Assembly: GCF_000002995.4 (NCBI RefSeq)
Contig: NW_025062475.1
Span: 8,746,187-8,810,186, forward strand
Length of the DNA stretch: 64,000 nt
DNA from: Brugia malayi
Lineage: Eukaryota > Nematoda > Chromadorea > Rhabditida > Onchocercidae
Reading direction: 5' to 3'
In this document: one piece after another, positions 1-14,414 of the stretch
Layout: each line of letters opens with the position of its first letter
Position numbering within the stretch: the first letter of the stretch is position 1
Translations under genes and position numbers: made by a program
Notes under the pieces: model-generated
Told to the model about the DNA's origin: nothing
Databases searched by the model: none
The model's input: only the letters and a program-made list of their open reading frames with translations

Positions 1-3000
1 ACAACTGGACTCTACATCCTGTACTAATACAGAAAGTGCACTATTTGATATACTGTAGAACAATTCCATTTCCTGATTCAGATCGATGCTCTAAAAAAAT
101 ACCAGATATGATTCTGTCCCATGTCTAGCGTCTAAAAAGAGTATACTTCTAATATTATCCCACGTATTTTCTATACTTTCTACCGTCAAGTCGTAAATAG
201 TTTTAAACAGTAGTTTGCATATTCCTTTATTATTACATTTCTCTATAACCTAATAAATTGCAGATTTAGGATAACCATAGCCCGCACAAAAGAAAAATAT
301 ATGATTTCGTCTTTTTCCCCATTCAACAAGTTAAAGACACTGCATTCACCTGCACTCGTTGTTTTAGTTTTTCTTGCAGTTGCAGTGTTGTTTCAGCGCA
401 CCAATCAGCAGTAGCAAGTATACAGCATGTAAAAAATTGCTGATCAACTGTTAAACGAACTGCAGCTTCATCCCTGAAAATTTTAAAATGAGTTTATAGA
501 CGTCCGAAACTGCTATAATGTGACTAGATTTAATTGGACCGTAATTTCGTAACTTCAAGATGAAATAGAAGTTCATCTTGAAATTATGAGACGAAATTTG
601 AATGGAGAGACAAGTAAACAAATAACAGCACGAAATATCAAAAAATGAACCTCATCAAAGTTTGTAAAATTGAAGCAGACGAAAATTGAGTAGATGATAA
701 GGATGGCAAGAAAGCTGTTAAACAACCATGAGCATAACCACGAAGACAGCTGCGCAGTACTTCTACGAGATTCCTAAAAGAAAAAAAAAATACTTCTAAG
801 TAATTCCTTATCAATTGGCTTTGATATCATTCTATAACTGCTTTTCAAATATTACATTACACAAAGTAGTAAGTTTTCTTAAGGTGATGGACACTATCAA
901 TGGATGGCAAAATGGGATTTTTCCTCAAACGGTACTAATGACATCTCAAAGACAAGTGGTAACGAATGGTTAATTCGAAGAAAGCAAAAGCTGAGATAAT
1001 ATAACTCCAAACCTTAGTAAAGAATTTGGATTGGAACTGAGTTTTGTTGATTCGGCAATTATTTTCTTCAACAAAAGGAACATATCGGCAGATGATGGAA
1101 GTGGATATGCATGAGATGCAGTTTCTCGGGTTGGTCGTTCAGCACCACTCCTAATTCTAATGATGCATTCCTCTAGAAAACTATCCAAGTTTTTCTTTTG
1201 AGCTGCCACAAATACATCCATATACTTGTCAAATACTTGCCAAATGATCTGAATTGAATGTTAGAATCTTAGTTTCTACATCATAGTTTCTATATCGGCG
1301 AGAAAATTTTATTTCTCATGGCCTTATTTATACATTCTGGTTACTTTTAACGCTTTTTTCTTCAGATATGATCAGTCTAAACCAATAATAAAACAATGAT
1401 AAAACCAATAATTAAACAACTGTTTAAATTCCATGCCTAATGAAATACCTAACCATTTCCTAAATTAAACAATTGTTTAATTTCATAAAATGTTGGGTGT
1501 TTCACAAATGCAGTTTAAATGTTCAATAAAACAATACAACAATTTCCCAACGAAGTCATGATTGCAACGTTAACTGTTTTATTGATGAAACTTTCTGACA
1601 ATGAGCAAACAGCAATATCTTCTCGACTGTTCGATGATTTTTTCTAATGAAATATTCACATCAAATTTTATGAGTCAAAGAGAACAAACCTTTTCGAAGT
1701 TGTAACCTTCTTTTGCTGGGAATCTTTTGCAAAGTAGATTTTCAAACATCACTGTATGATTGATGGCATGCGCGAGTACTTTATAATCAAGTTCTAACCA
1801 ACGTCTCGACATCATTCGTTCCAACATCCCTCTGATAAATTGTGCGATGAAAGATATGAAAAATTGAAGGCAACACTTTAAGATAATTATAATCAGATAT
1901 TATTATAATCTGATATTGTTCTTCCCATTTTTATTTATTTAGATGAATTTGTGTAGATGTTTATTGTAGATATTGTATTTGCAGAAATTCAGAAAATCCA
2001 ACGCAAAGCACATGGAAAGAAATACCTTGTTAAATTACAATATCCTAAAGTCAAACGCCGACCCATATCCCAATCAGCGGGGAATACTTTCATCACACTC
2101 GTTTTTTCAAGTTCTGTCAGTTTTTGCACGAACCATCGATATCTATAAAAAACAAGTCTTTCACTAAATATCAACAGTAAATTAAAATTTGATAAAAATC
2201 TAACCTTAAGTCAATTTTATCAATCCAAGCAATACTTTCACTTTCACCGTATAACACAGTATATTCGGAAAGCTGATGTTCTATGAGCCATTTGCAAAAA
2301 TCTTCCCGTATAACTGGATCCAACGATGAAACAACGCGGCACATATCAGTTACCGAAGAATTTAAGATTCCGGTCTGAACACAAATTAATTCATATTTTG
2401 GAAAAAAGAAAAACTAAAAAAAAATTTTTTGGAAAATATTTTTGAAAAAAAAGTTGCATATATTTTGGAAAAAAATAAAACTTAGTTTTTAAGGAAATTA
2501 ATATTGAAGATATTTTCTAATCAGTCAAAAAACCTGGAATGAATGCTTCAAATCCGAAGCAAGTTGAATAGTTAATCGCTGTTTTAGTCGTTCGAGTTGT
2601 TCAGAGATATTTTTGATATGTTCTACTTCCATATAAGGACCAAAAAGCTGTAAGACATTCAGGACAGCCGGTAACTGTGAAGCAATATCACCATATCGAT
2701 GTTGATCTATCCATGATCCTATTAAGTAAATATATACTACAGAGCTTCATTTGACGAAAAGTGGAGATTTTTTGGAATTCAAAAAATCATGACTATCGCA
2801 ATCCTTAAAAAAAAAAAAAAAAAATTATGAAAGAAAATTACAAAAATTGGACCTAAATTAATATCTTGGAAATCTTAATAATTACCTTACCAGCAGAACA
2901 AGATCTTCAGGTTTTCTGATATTCTAAAATATAACTGAAAGGTAACTTGAAACTATTCTTTATCAGACTTTACCAAATCAAATCCAGCACTACTAACGAG

Positions 3001-4294
3001 AATTTTAAGTATTCCAAATAATTAGAATGAGAAATCCATTTTTCTCCATATACATATACTGAAGCTTCAACAGGATTTTCTTTCCTCGCTGTATTTGCCA
3101 AGTTCGTTCCCTTAGCTATGATTTCGCTAGATAGTAGATTGGGGACTGTGGAAATCTTATCAAACATTCGTGTTCATGAATTAGATGATAAGGCATTTGG
3201 TTACCTTAAGAGTGTCAAAGTTACTTTCTCTGTTTACCTCTGTCCGGTTGAATCCCATCATTTTTACATTTAGAGGTGTTTACTGCAGAACTTGCTTATT
3301 GTGGAGTTTAAATGTAAGCAGTTTTTAATAAGAAAGACGGTACCGAGTGAATAGACGCCAGTTAGCAGAATTTGAAGATGATGAAGAGCTTTGAGTGATG
3401 AGATTAAATTCCGCTTTGCGACATCAAGCTGCTTGATGTCACGAGTCATTTCCTGCACAACATTTTCTGAGGACTGTGTCTTCAAGCAAACCGCCTGTAC
3501 ACGCTCTTCTAAGTCTCTCATCGCAGCATGGGCCTAAACATTCATCTCGCATTAATAAATCTAAAAACAATTGAAATTTATTCATTTGCTTTTATTTCTG
3601 CTTTAGTCACATATCATATATCAGTCAAATATAAATGTTTGAAACAATAGAACAATGAACCTCATCTAAGGCCTGGCCTCCTTCAGCACCAGCCTTCTCA
3701 TGTGTTTCAACAAGTTTCGCCAGCTGACGATCCAAGCCAACGATTTCATCCTTGATCGACTGCATTACCGAATCCAAATGTGATAATGACTGTTCTGTTG
3801 GAAATAAAGCATTGATCTGATCAACAACATCCACAGCAGAAGGGCAAAATCCACCACCACTGACTGAGGCAATAGTATGAATCACCTGAAATTGCAGTAC
3901 AGCAGCACACCATTCCTTTCCAAATTGAAAGCTCTCTTGTTTAAGAAAAGAACGGAAAATTCAGTCATGCGTAACAGAAGCATTGAAAAGATGAACTTAA
4001 CTCTTCCCTTTTTCCTTTGCCGTGTTCTTACAACTAAATATGTAAATTCTACTCCAAATAATATTCTAAAGATTAATTAAGCTAAGTGCTAGTTTAAAAA
4101 TGTTGAGATCAAGCAAGACACAATGAAATAAAGGAAATGTCATCCTTATCAAACTAATAATCACTCACCCTGTCACTGAATGTCACTTCATCTCCTACAA
4201 CCTCAGTACTTCCAACTTTCTTCGTTCCAAGGTTATTTTCTAATGCCTCGTTCATATCCTTCTCATCAAAACTGCTGCTTTTTTCCATCAGCAT
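1..4294 (-). CDS. vps-53: VPS53, GARP/EARP tethering complex subunit (3' end cut by window)
   Basis: Vps53 is a subunit of the GARP and EARP complexes that tether endosome-derived vesicles at the trans-Golgi and recycling endosomes. Ten exons can be joined in phase: 4294-4169, 3885-3661, 3533-3344, 2718-2534, 2374-2205, 2142-2026, 1831-1690, 1248-1013, 773-651, 473-350, then an open exon at 90-1 that runs off the window. Family landmarks are INALFPTEQSL in exon 2, the coiled-coil block ending VQEMTRDIKQLDVAKRNL in exon 3, and IAWIDKID in exon 5. The tail matches the family up to the segment VLVQDVESSC, so roughly the last third is missing here. The start is the first ATG of MLMEK; a second ATG lies two codons on. 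The N-terminus is shorter than the human one. An acceptor-like TTTTTCAAG about 12 nt upstream of the ATG could be a trans-splice site. The identification is firm; single exon edges may be off by a few bases. Confidence 0.93.
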
Positions 4295-4988
4295 ATTGCT
4301 AATATCTTGAAAAACGAAATGCATTTTACATAAGAGTGTAACCGACCGTTCATTTTAAAACAGATCAATTTATCTGAAAACTTTGTAGACATTTTCTTCT
4401 TCATTCAACTTCAATTAACTTTGAACCACTCCCTTTAAATCTTGAATGTCTATTCCATCCAAGTCCTCCAGTCCTGACCTTTATCCTAAGCAACTAACCA
4501 AGCCTTACTCTTGAAGTACAAAAACTGATCCACAGTCTGATTAGTAAACAATATCGATGGCTGAATGACGCAGCGATATGCAATTGTGACTTGAGACGAC
4601 TCTTTCAAAGCGCTGACATTATCGCTTATCATGGGGCCCTCTGAGGGGGCTGATAATGTGTTCACTTTGCACGCAACAATGAAGACACGTAACCACACAA
4701 AGTCTTATCAGTGGACTCTTCATATCTGCAACGTTACGTCCCACGTCACTGTTACATTCCGTTGCATCCGAACTTGAACACTTCAACTTCAATTCTAGCT
4801 TCCGTTCAGCTCGAAGTTTGTTGTCATACCATTTCCCTTCCCTTCTTTTTATACTTAATATAGAATAATATTCCTGCACTGCTCCTCTCCCCATCTCAGT
4901 ATTGAAATGCCTTGCTCTAAAATGTGCAATGTTTAGTGAGGTGAGTGATTTAATTTCGTCTCAGATTTCAGGTCTAATAAGCAGAGGA
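4295..4988. promoter_or_regulatory. Divergent promoter interval between VPS53 and the Smad gene
   Basis: The two genes are transcribed away from each other, so about 690 bp must hold both promoters and 5' leaders. A minus-strand ORF of 91 codons (4894-4619) lies here; it matches no family I know and has no clean splice link to VPS53, so I treat it as leader or chance. An acceptor-like ATTTCAG at 4965-4971 sits 17 nt before the Smad ATG and is a candidate spliced-leader site. I see no convincing TATA box. Confidence 0.5.
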
Positions 4989-7537
<2,549 letters not shown>

Positions 7538-9591
7538 TTCTTTACAATGTCAATTTCTTTCGGAATATGATGAACGACGAGATGTAAATTTTTTTATGTG
7601 ACATTTGAGTGAGTAATGCTTGCTTTTGTTTTAATCTGCGCATTCGGAATAAATTAAGAGATTTCTTTCGTGTCATTTTTTCCATGTAAATTTGTCTTTA
7701 TCTTCAACTTGTAGCCTCTTAATCAATTGTTTTCAGAATAATTTCCAATTAAAGCATTTAAAATAACTAGTTGTATTTACGTTTTAATTGTTGAACAGAA
7801 TTTTGATTACTATTTGTACATTTTTTTGCATTTTCATTTACATAAAATGAACTACATATATGTTTAGCGTTGTCATGAATCAGCACTTTTTAATAGCCCG
7901 TCAGCCCTCTAACAATTTTTTTTTTTCATATTATTCATAAAATATTAGATGTTTCAATGTAACCTCATTATCTAGGTTTTCATCCAAAATCCAAACCTCA
8001 AAATTATTCATATCCAAAGTCATGCATATAATATGTGAGTGAAAAGGGAAACAAATTCAGTTCAAATAGTTTATCCTCATTCTTATTCTTCGTTTATAAA
8101 TTTAATGGTTTTTTGAATTTCAAGAAATTTTCACTGTTAATTAGCAGATTTTTGTCATCTGTGTGAAAAGGGTCTAAGTGAAATTCCACTTAGACCCTTA
8201 TCATTGCTTGTTTTCTGTGGTTTAAGAGAATTTCATTTCAAATGAGGATATTTTGGTTTGTTATAATATCTGATCTCGTTTTTTCTGAGAAATAATTGAA
8301 GGGATATGGGGGCATGAAGGTAGAACAATGCAGTTGAAAGTGTAGTAGGAAAATTTATTGAGCTATAACTGTGAAGTTTTTACAACAAATCTAGAATTAC
8401 TCAAGTTCTCTTCAATTTCTAATTTGCTACTGATGTCTAAGTTTTTAATTTAATGTCATCATAGCTATTTTTGCCTTACCTTTAATACCTTTTGCATTAC
8501 TCTTCACTTTTGCTATGCACCTTTAACTTTTCATGAAGTTTGTACTAAAATCTAATAAATATGCAATGGTATTCTTATAATTTACATGACCACACATGCT
8601 GTCTTTCATATCTCTCTTCTATATGTATTCATTTACATTCAAGTTATATTATTTTCGGAATTGAATAGCACTACAGTTGTTTGTAAGTCTGCAATGTTGA
8701 AGTATTGGGAACAATACTTCACATTACAGTATCAGCGGAGTTTTATTTCGTGTCCAGAGTTCAAATAGAAGTGTGTAATGTCTAAGTTCACTTCCAATCT
8801 GGGAATCAGCCGTATAGTTCCCTGAGCTTGTTTGTATCGGATTCGATTGTAAATGAAAAATCGTATTTAATGACAGTGGGTAGAAAGTGGCATTTCTGAT
8901 AGCTGTTTTAGCTGTCTTGAAAGAGAAAACAAACTTTCTTTTGATAACTATTTTTTCTATAAACACTTTATTGATTGCTGATAATCGATGTGCTTGGTTT
9001 GTTGTTTTGAAATAACTTGCAGTCTTAGTATCCATTGTCTTTCTTTTCAGATGTTTTTCGAATAAAAATATGTCGTAATAAGCGAATCATCTTTGGTGCT
9101 ATATTGGTTTGTTGAACCGTTGTATTGACGGAATTGGTTCCATTGATATCCTATTCAGTTCTATTATTATCCAGGCGTATGAATTTATTTCATGAAACAA
9201 AAAGTTCTCAGGATGGCATTTCATGTGGATGGTTAACATTTCATTTTTGAATACATTGTTCACTAAGTTTTCCTGTACTGCATTCATCAGGAGGCGTTCT
9301 TTTCTAAAGTGGTCTTTCATTTTTCAAATGTATTGCCTAGAAACGCTTCCTTAACTGATAAATATGCAAAATAATCATTTAGTAATGATTGAAACTGACA
9401 TTGCACTTCATTGGTGTGTTTTTTATTATACTGTAGGTCCATCGTTTTTCATCTTTAATACATCAGGAAGATTTGATTGTATTGAGAAGGTTTGGATGGG
9501 AAATGGGTGTATACAGTTTATTGCAGCAATGCTGGTTAAAGGGAATTGGGAGAAAGTGCCATTAGGAAATATTCCATTGACATCATCGGAA
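7538..9591. other. Intergenic region between the Smad gene and the sugar transporter
   Basis: Two kilobases without a convincing gene. It holds the Smad 3' UTR with AATAAA at 7648-7653, a perfect hairpin at 8168-8199, and several open frames on both strands between 8580 and 9590. One plus-strand frame opens at 9364 and runs straight into the transporter start, so it could be 5' leader. Confidence 0.6.
8168..8199. repeat. Perfect inverted repeat, 13-bp arms, 6-nt loop
   Basis: The left arm AAGGGTCTAAGTG (8168-8180) and right arm CACTTAGACCCTT (8187-8199) are exact complements around the loop AAATTC. It lies about 630 bp past the Smad stop codon, beyond the visible poly(A) signal. It could be a structured RNA end, a protein site or the remnant of a small foldback element; nothing in the sequence decides between these. 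Confidence 0.85.
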
Positions 9592-12049
9592 ATGATTGAA
9601 AACGGAGAACGAAGTAGTCTTCGTTTCAAATGTTTCATTATTATTCAAATGATTTTCGTTTGGACAAGCTATACAGTAACTGTGAGATATTCTCGTTTAA
9701 GTGCTCCCAGACATTTGGTAAGCGATATGATTGTTTGTAATCTAGCAGATTTCAGAATTTTTAAAACTAATTCAATTTGACGGCCATTACAAAATTTTCA
9801 TTGTCAGTGTTTAATAAGCATTCATCATCGATTATTAATTTCTAAATAGCATTATTTATTGTAATATGTAGCATTAATCAAACTTTACTTATTTCCTCAT
9901 TAAACTGTTAGTATTATTTTATTTCATCTAGTGTCCCTTTCATTATGTTCTGTACTTTTAGGTTTATATTTTTGTTCAGCTAAGCTGCGTTTGGAATAAA
10001 AAGGTATTATTACAAATTTGTTTTTTCCAGCAATATTCCTCAACAACAGTCGTATACCTTTCGGAAATAATCAAAATGACTATTGCTTTATTCTTTGTCT
10101 TCCAGATCAATAACTACAATGTAAAAGAATTTACTAGAGTAAGTTTACTTCATTTTTTACTTGTTCTACATGTGATGATTCACCAGCGTGAATGCATATA
10201 GTGGTTTGTCAATTACAATCTATTATCATTATTCCAAATCTTTTATATCTATATTTTTTTAATTTTTTTTTCCAAAACCTTGGACGCTTTAGAATTTATC
10301 ATCTTTTTTCATTTGTTTTTTTTTTTTCTCTCAGACCTTAGAAATTTTTTTTCAAAATTATTTCAAATTATTATTATTGTAGAGAAAATTTAGGTCAGTA
10401 TTAGATATAACTTGAAGTTATTATTCATTATTATCGTTGTAGAAAATTTAGACCAGTGTTAGATATATATATCAAAGTTTGAAAGTGCAACAAAAAGTGA
10501 AGGACAAGTTTTAGTGAATGGCAGTTTTCTAAATAAATGAATTTTTCAAATAAGTGGCAAATAAATGAATTCTATTTGTAGCAGTTAATTGAATTGCAGT
10601 GTATAAAGAAAGAATATTTCGGGAAACCAAAGGATTTGCTGAAGATGACTTTTCCGTCAATAGCCTATGCGCTTCAAAATAATCTTGATTTTGTGGCATT
10701 ATCAAATCTGAATGCAGGTATATATCATGTTACTACTCAACTTAAAGTGGTTACTACGGCTATTTTTATGATGATTATCCTTGGGCGACGATTCTCGGGC
10801 ACACGATGGCTTTCAATTTTTTTGCTTTTCGGAGGTGTTGCTGCTGTGGAGGTAACAATTTCGATTTTTTTTTTCTTTTATAGTTAATGTAAGCTAGTTT
10901 ATTCTTTTGACTGTTCGTCACTAATTGTATTAATTGTGCTCTGTTTGGGAGTGCATGAAGTATGCAACTAGAAAGATGAAGCCAAGTTAATATTGCAAAG
11001 CTTATAAGGTATGGTTTTTGGGTTTCGTGCAGATTTCGATATGTTATAGCTTACGTTTTAGTGAACTGGAAAATTTATTTGTGTAAGATATGATAGACTA
11101 CCACGACCACAATGGGATGTATGAGGTAGAAACAGTTCTAGTTTTTCACAATGTTATCTCATTATTTGCCATCTCTTATTTGAATGAAATTGAATTTCAT
11201 TCAGTCAAAACTGATGGGTTGAATTTATAGCTCAGTATAAACGAAAGAAGCATTAAGGAGAAAAGTGATGAAAATTACTTGCTTGGATTGAGCGCTGTAC
11301 TCTTCACATGTGTAACTGCAGGCTTTGCTGGTTAGTAATCTTCCGTTTAGATGATTATGATTTCAGGTACAGATTTAGAAATAGTCGATTTATGACTAAT
11401 TGCAGGAGTATACTTTGAATATATGCTTAAAGATGGCAGTGAAACACCGTTCTGGATACGGAATCTTCAAATGTATAGTTGTGGCGTAGTTAGTGCAGCT
11501 TTGGGATGCATTCTTTCTGAATGGAACAGAATTTTGACTAAAGGATTTTTTTATGGTTACAATAGTAATGTTATTGCTGTCATTCTGTTCTTGAGTTTAG
11601 GTTAGTTTTTTTTTTTTTCTCAATTTTAGATAGACTTATATGAAATTTTCTGCAATCTGATGAACAGTAGCAGTCAGAAAAACTAAAAATGTCTGGTAAG
11701 TTTTCGGTGAGATATCGAATATAATCCTTCACTCAATATTGTGATGCTTCAAATGGACATGTGATTAAGAAGGTATATAAAATGGAAGAGAGCGATATTA
11801 CAGACAACACAGCAGCAAATCGTAAGCGAGAAATGCGAAGTTCTTTTTATTCCAGGAGGGATTTTCATATCACTGGTAATGAAATACCTAGATAACTTAT
11901 GCAAAAGTTTTGCCTCAGCAATGAGTATCATCTTGGTTGTTATGATCTCTCATCTTATATTCCACGACGTGCAGCTGAATTTGATGTTTCTTACCGGTTC
12001 CATAACTGTTTGTGGAGCAGTATTATTGTACAGTTCAGTACCAGAGTGA
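9592..12049 (+). CDS. SLC35A-type nucleotide-sugar transporter, complete, 330 aa
   Basis: Golgi or ER membrane antiporter that brings a nucleotide sugar (UDP-GlcNAc, UDP-Gal or CMP-sialic acid class) into the lumen in exchange for the nucleoside monophosphate. Six exons close in frame: 9592-9717, 10031-10138, 10582-10851, 11231-11330, 11406-11600, 11856-12049. Family landmarks are the N-terminal pair of helices with VRYSR, the segment ALQNNLDFVALSNLNAGIYH, the helix after TTQLKVVTTAIF, GRRFSGTRWLSIFLLFGGVA, and AGFAGVYFEYMLKD in helix 7. About ten hydrophobic stretches fit the ten-helix fold, and 330 aa is the usual family size. The start chosen is the ATG of MIENGERSS; the frame stays open upstream to 9364, but that part has no family match. 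Exon 3 could instead begin at 10597, also in phase. Substrate cannot be assigned from sequence alone. Confidence 0.93.
10371..10467 (+). repeat. Imperfect direct repeat inside a transporter intron
   Basis: A unit of about 37 nt, with the core GTAGA(GA)AAATTTAG followed by CCAGTGTTAGATATA or GTCAGTATTAGATATA, occurs at 10371-10409 and again at 10431-10467 with a few differences. It lies in the intron between exons 2 and 3 of the sugar transporter. It looks like an old local duplication. Confidence 0.6.
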
Positions 12050-14414
12050 ATAATTCTTTCAAAAAATATTTTTATTGTTAAGGATTTGAAAAGTCCAGTT
12101 GTCATTTTAATACGTGAAAATCTGTTACGAAATACTCAGGAAAATTATCCAAACTGATTCGTGCCAGTGTGTTTTACTGAAAGTCGAACTTTTACTTCCT
12201 TTGAGGTGGTAGTGCAAAAAATTAGAAAAAAAAAAAAAGTAGACTGCTGCACTTTGTATCCATATTTACACATTTGTATTCATATTATTTATAGCGAATG
12301 CGGTCTTCATAAATCGTAAGTTTTTCGTGACATTTTTGAATGTTTTTCTAATTGTTGAATGCCACAGGAAATCCAAACTCATAAAAGATTCAAATTGCTT
12401 CCACTAAATTCATTATTTTTTCAGGATTATTCTATTCCAATGTATTTATAACTGATTTGGACCTTTATATTGATTCCTTTTTATTCTGTGCTTTTTATAT
12501 CTAAACGTTTAGATTAATGGTATAAATATCAACCATTTATAGTGCCGTTTTCTTAGCACTTGTTGCGGATTTTAACATCGCGAAGCACTAAATAAATGTT
12601 AACAATGCTTAATGTAGCAATCCATTGATGTCTTTTACAATTCATCGTAATGGTTTAATTGACTTTTAATCTTATATCAATTCATATACTATGGGCATCT
12701 GTCATGTAATGTCTATTGCAACTCACAGTAGCCATTTATCACAATGCCTAGACAAATCATTATACACTCTTTCGTAATATCATTCAATTCATCGTGATAT
12801 CCATTTTTAAACTTACTGTTAAAGTTACTATCATCCTTTGTACAAAAATGTCTAATTATAAACCACCCCCACATTTTAACATATATAATGTAAGATAATT
12901 GCTACATAAGGATCACCCTTGTTAAAAGAATTAGTATATGTGTAATTTATCGCCAAGGACCGATGATTCCAATTTCAATTGTTCTCTATCAACGTTTTGT
13001 CTTATTACTTCTGCTAATAAAGAACTTGGATTATATTTGTTACCTCACGCATTTATATTTACATCCAAGACAATCTCCCTGCGATCAAACACCTCTCCCA
13101 ATATTATTAATTAAACAATCAAAACCTTCCACGACAGCGCTTGCTTAATATATTAAGACATAGCACTGACGTTTCAAAAACATCTGCTGATAAACAGTAG
13201 ACTTTTCTCCAATAAGGAAAGATGTATCCGTATTTAAAAAAAGCACCTTCTTTCAGCGGAATTTTCAAAATTCAACCACCACTTATCGGTGGTATTACAG
13301 CGATTTCTGAATGCGCAGCGATCGTAAACGTTCCGTTATGATCATCAACATATTCCTGATTTAGAGCTAGTATGCAACAATCTTCGATTGGTGACAAATC
13401 TTTGAATATCTAAAAAGAGTTCACTTCAGCATTGCTTGTTTACTTATCCTTTTAAAGTCCTGTAACAACTAGTCTGCTGTTGAATAAACAAGGAGACCAA
13501 GGCCTGCCCCGGGATGAAATTTCACTTATTAATCGAATGGACTTGTCAATCTAACCTACTTTTGTTAAGTATGCTTGTTTCAACTCTCAATAATTATACG
13601 GCAACTTGGTACTTCAGCAAACAGCGTAATAAAATAGAAGTGTTTGCTTATTTGGAAGTGATTTGAACATAAAAATTTTCTATCGAAACCGAGTGCAGAA
13701 AGCTTCCAAAAGCCTTAGTCTTCCGGAAAGTATCCAGAAACAGCAAACGGTAACGTTCAATAAACACTAAAGTAAAGGTAAAAAACCTCATGAAATATTA
13801 ATTGTCGTAGCTGTCGGCAGTTTAACATATTCGGCACATTTACATTTCTCTCCGATAAGTTAACCAATTCACGTGCTTCACCAAATAAAACAAAACGGAC
13901 AGGTACTGCTGCCATCATTCTCATGCAAAGTAGAAGCATGTCTTATGTGACCGCATCATTTATTTCTAACTGCAAACACAAAAAAAGCAACTTTTTCGCA
14001 AAAAATATGCATACAATGTAGCAACGAATGTGCAAAAACTCATACGGATAGTGACGATACTTTATATTCCTTTGAACTGAACTGATAACGGAAAAAGCAA
14101 AAAAAGAGATTGATCTATGTAATTTTTACCTTTATTCGAAAAAAGCCTTCAAATAATTCCCGTATAAGATGATGAATGAAATCAGGAATATAAAAATACA
14201 TGAAATGGAGATCAATAAAACCTGATAATATAGATTACTAATCCAATAATTCACATAAAAATTAGAACAATAAGAAATGATCAACAACCAATACCTCAGT
14301 GCGTCCAGTATTATCAACAAGCATTAAACATGTGTTTCCAAAATTTTTTGAAAAAAACAGATTTGAGAAAAAACAGTCGAAAAACAGCGGAGAATAAAAC
14401 CATCAATATCAGTA
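12050..14414. other. Convergent intergenic region between transporter and HIRA
   Basis: The two genes end towards each other here. An AATAAA at 12591-12596 may serve the transporter and TTTATT at 14131-14136 (AATAAA on the minus strand) may serve HIRA. The rest is AT-rich with only short chance ORFs; I see no gene. Confidence 0.6.

Noticed and set aside
2970..3167. Minus-strand ORF inside VPS53
   Set aside because: Exons 3533-3344 and 2718-2534 join directly in phase with matching family sequence on both sides, so this ORF is intronic.
8724..9638. Cluster of minus-strand and plus-strand ORFs that hinted at a serpin-like gene
   Set aside because: The only resemblance is a short plus-strand stretch (LVKGNWEK); the order, reactive loop and C-terminal serpin motifs are missing, and frames lie on opposite strands.
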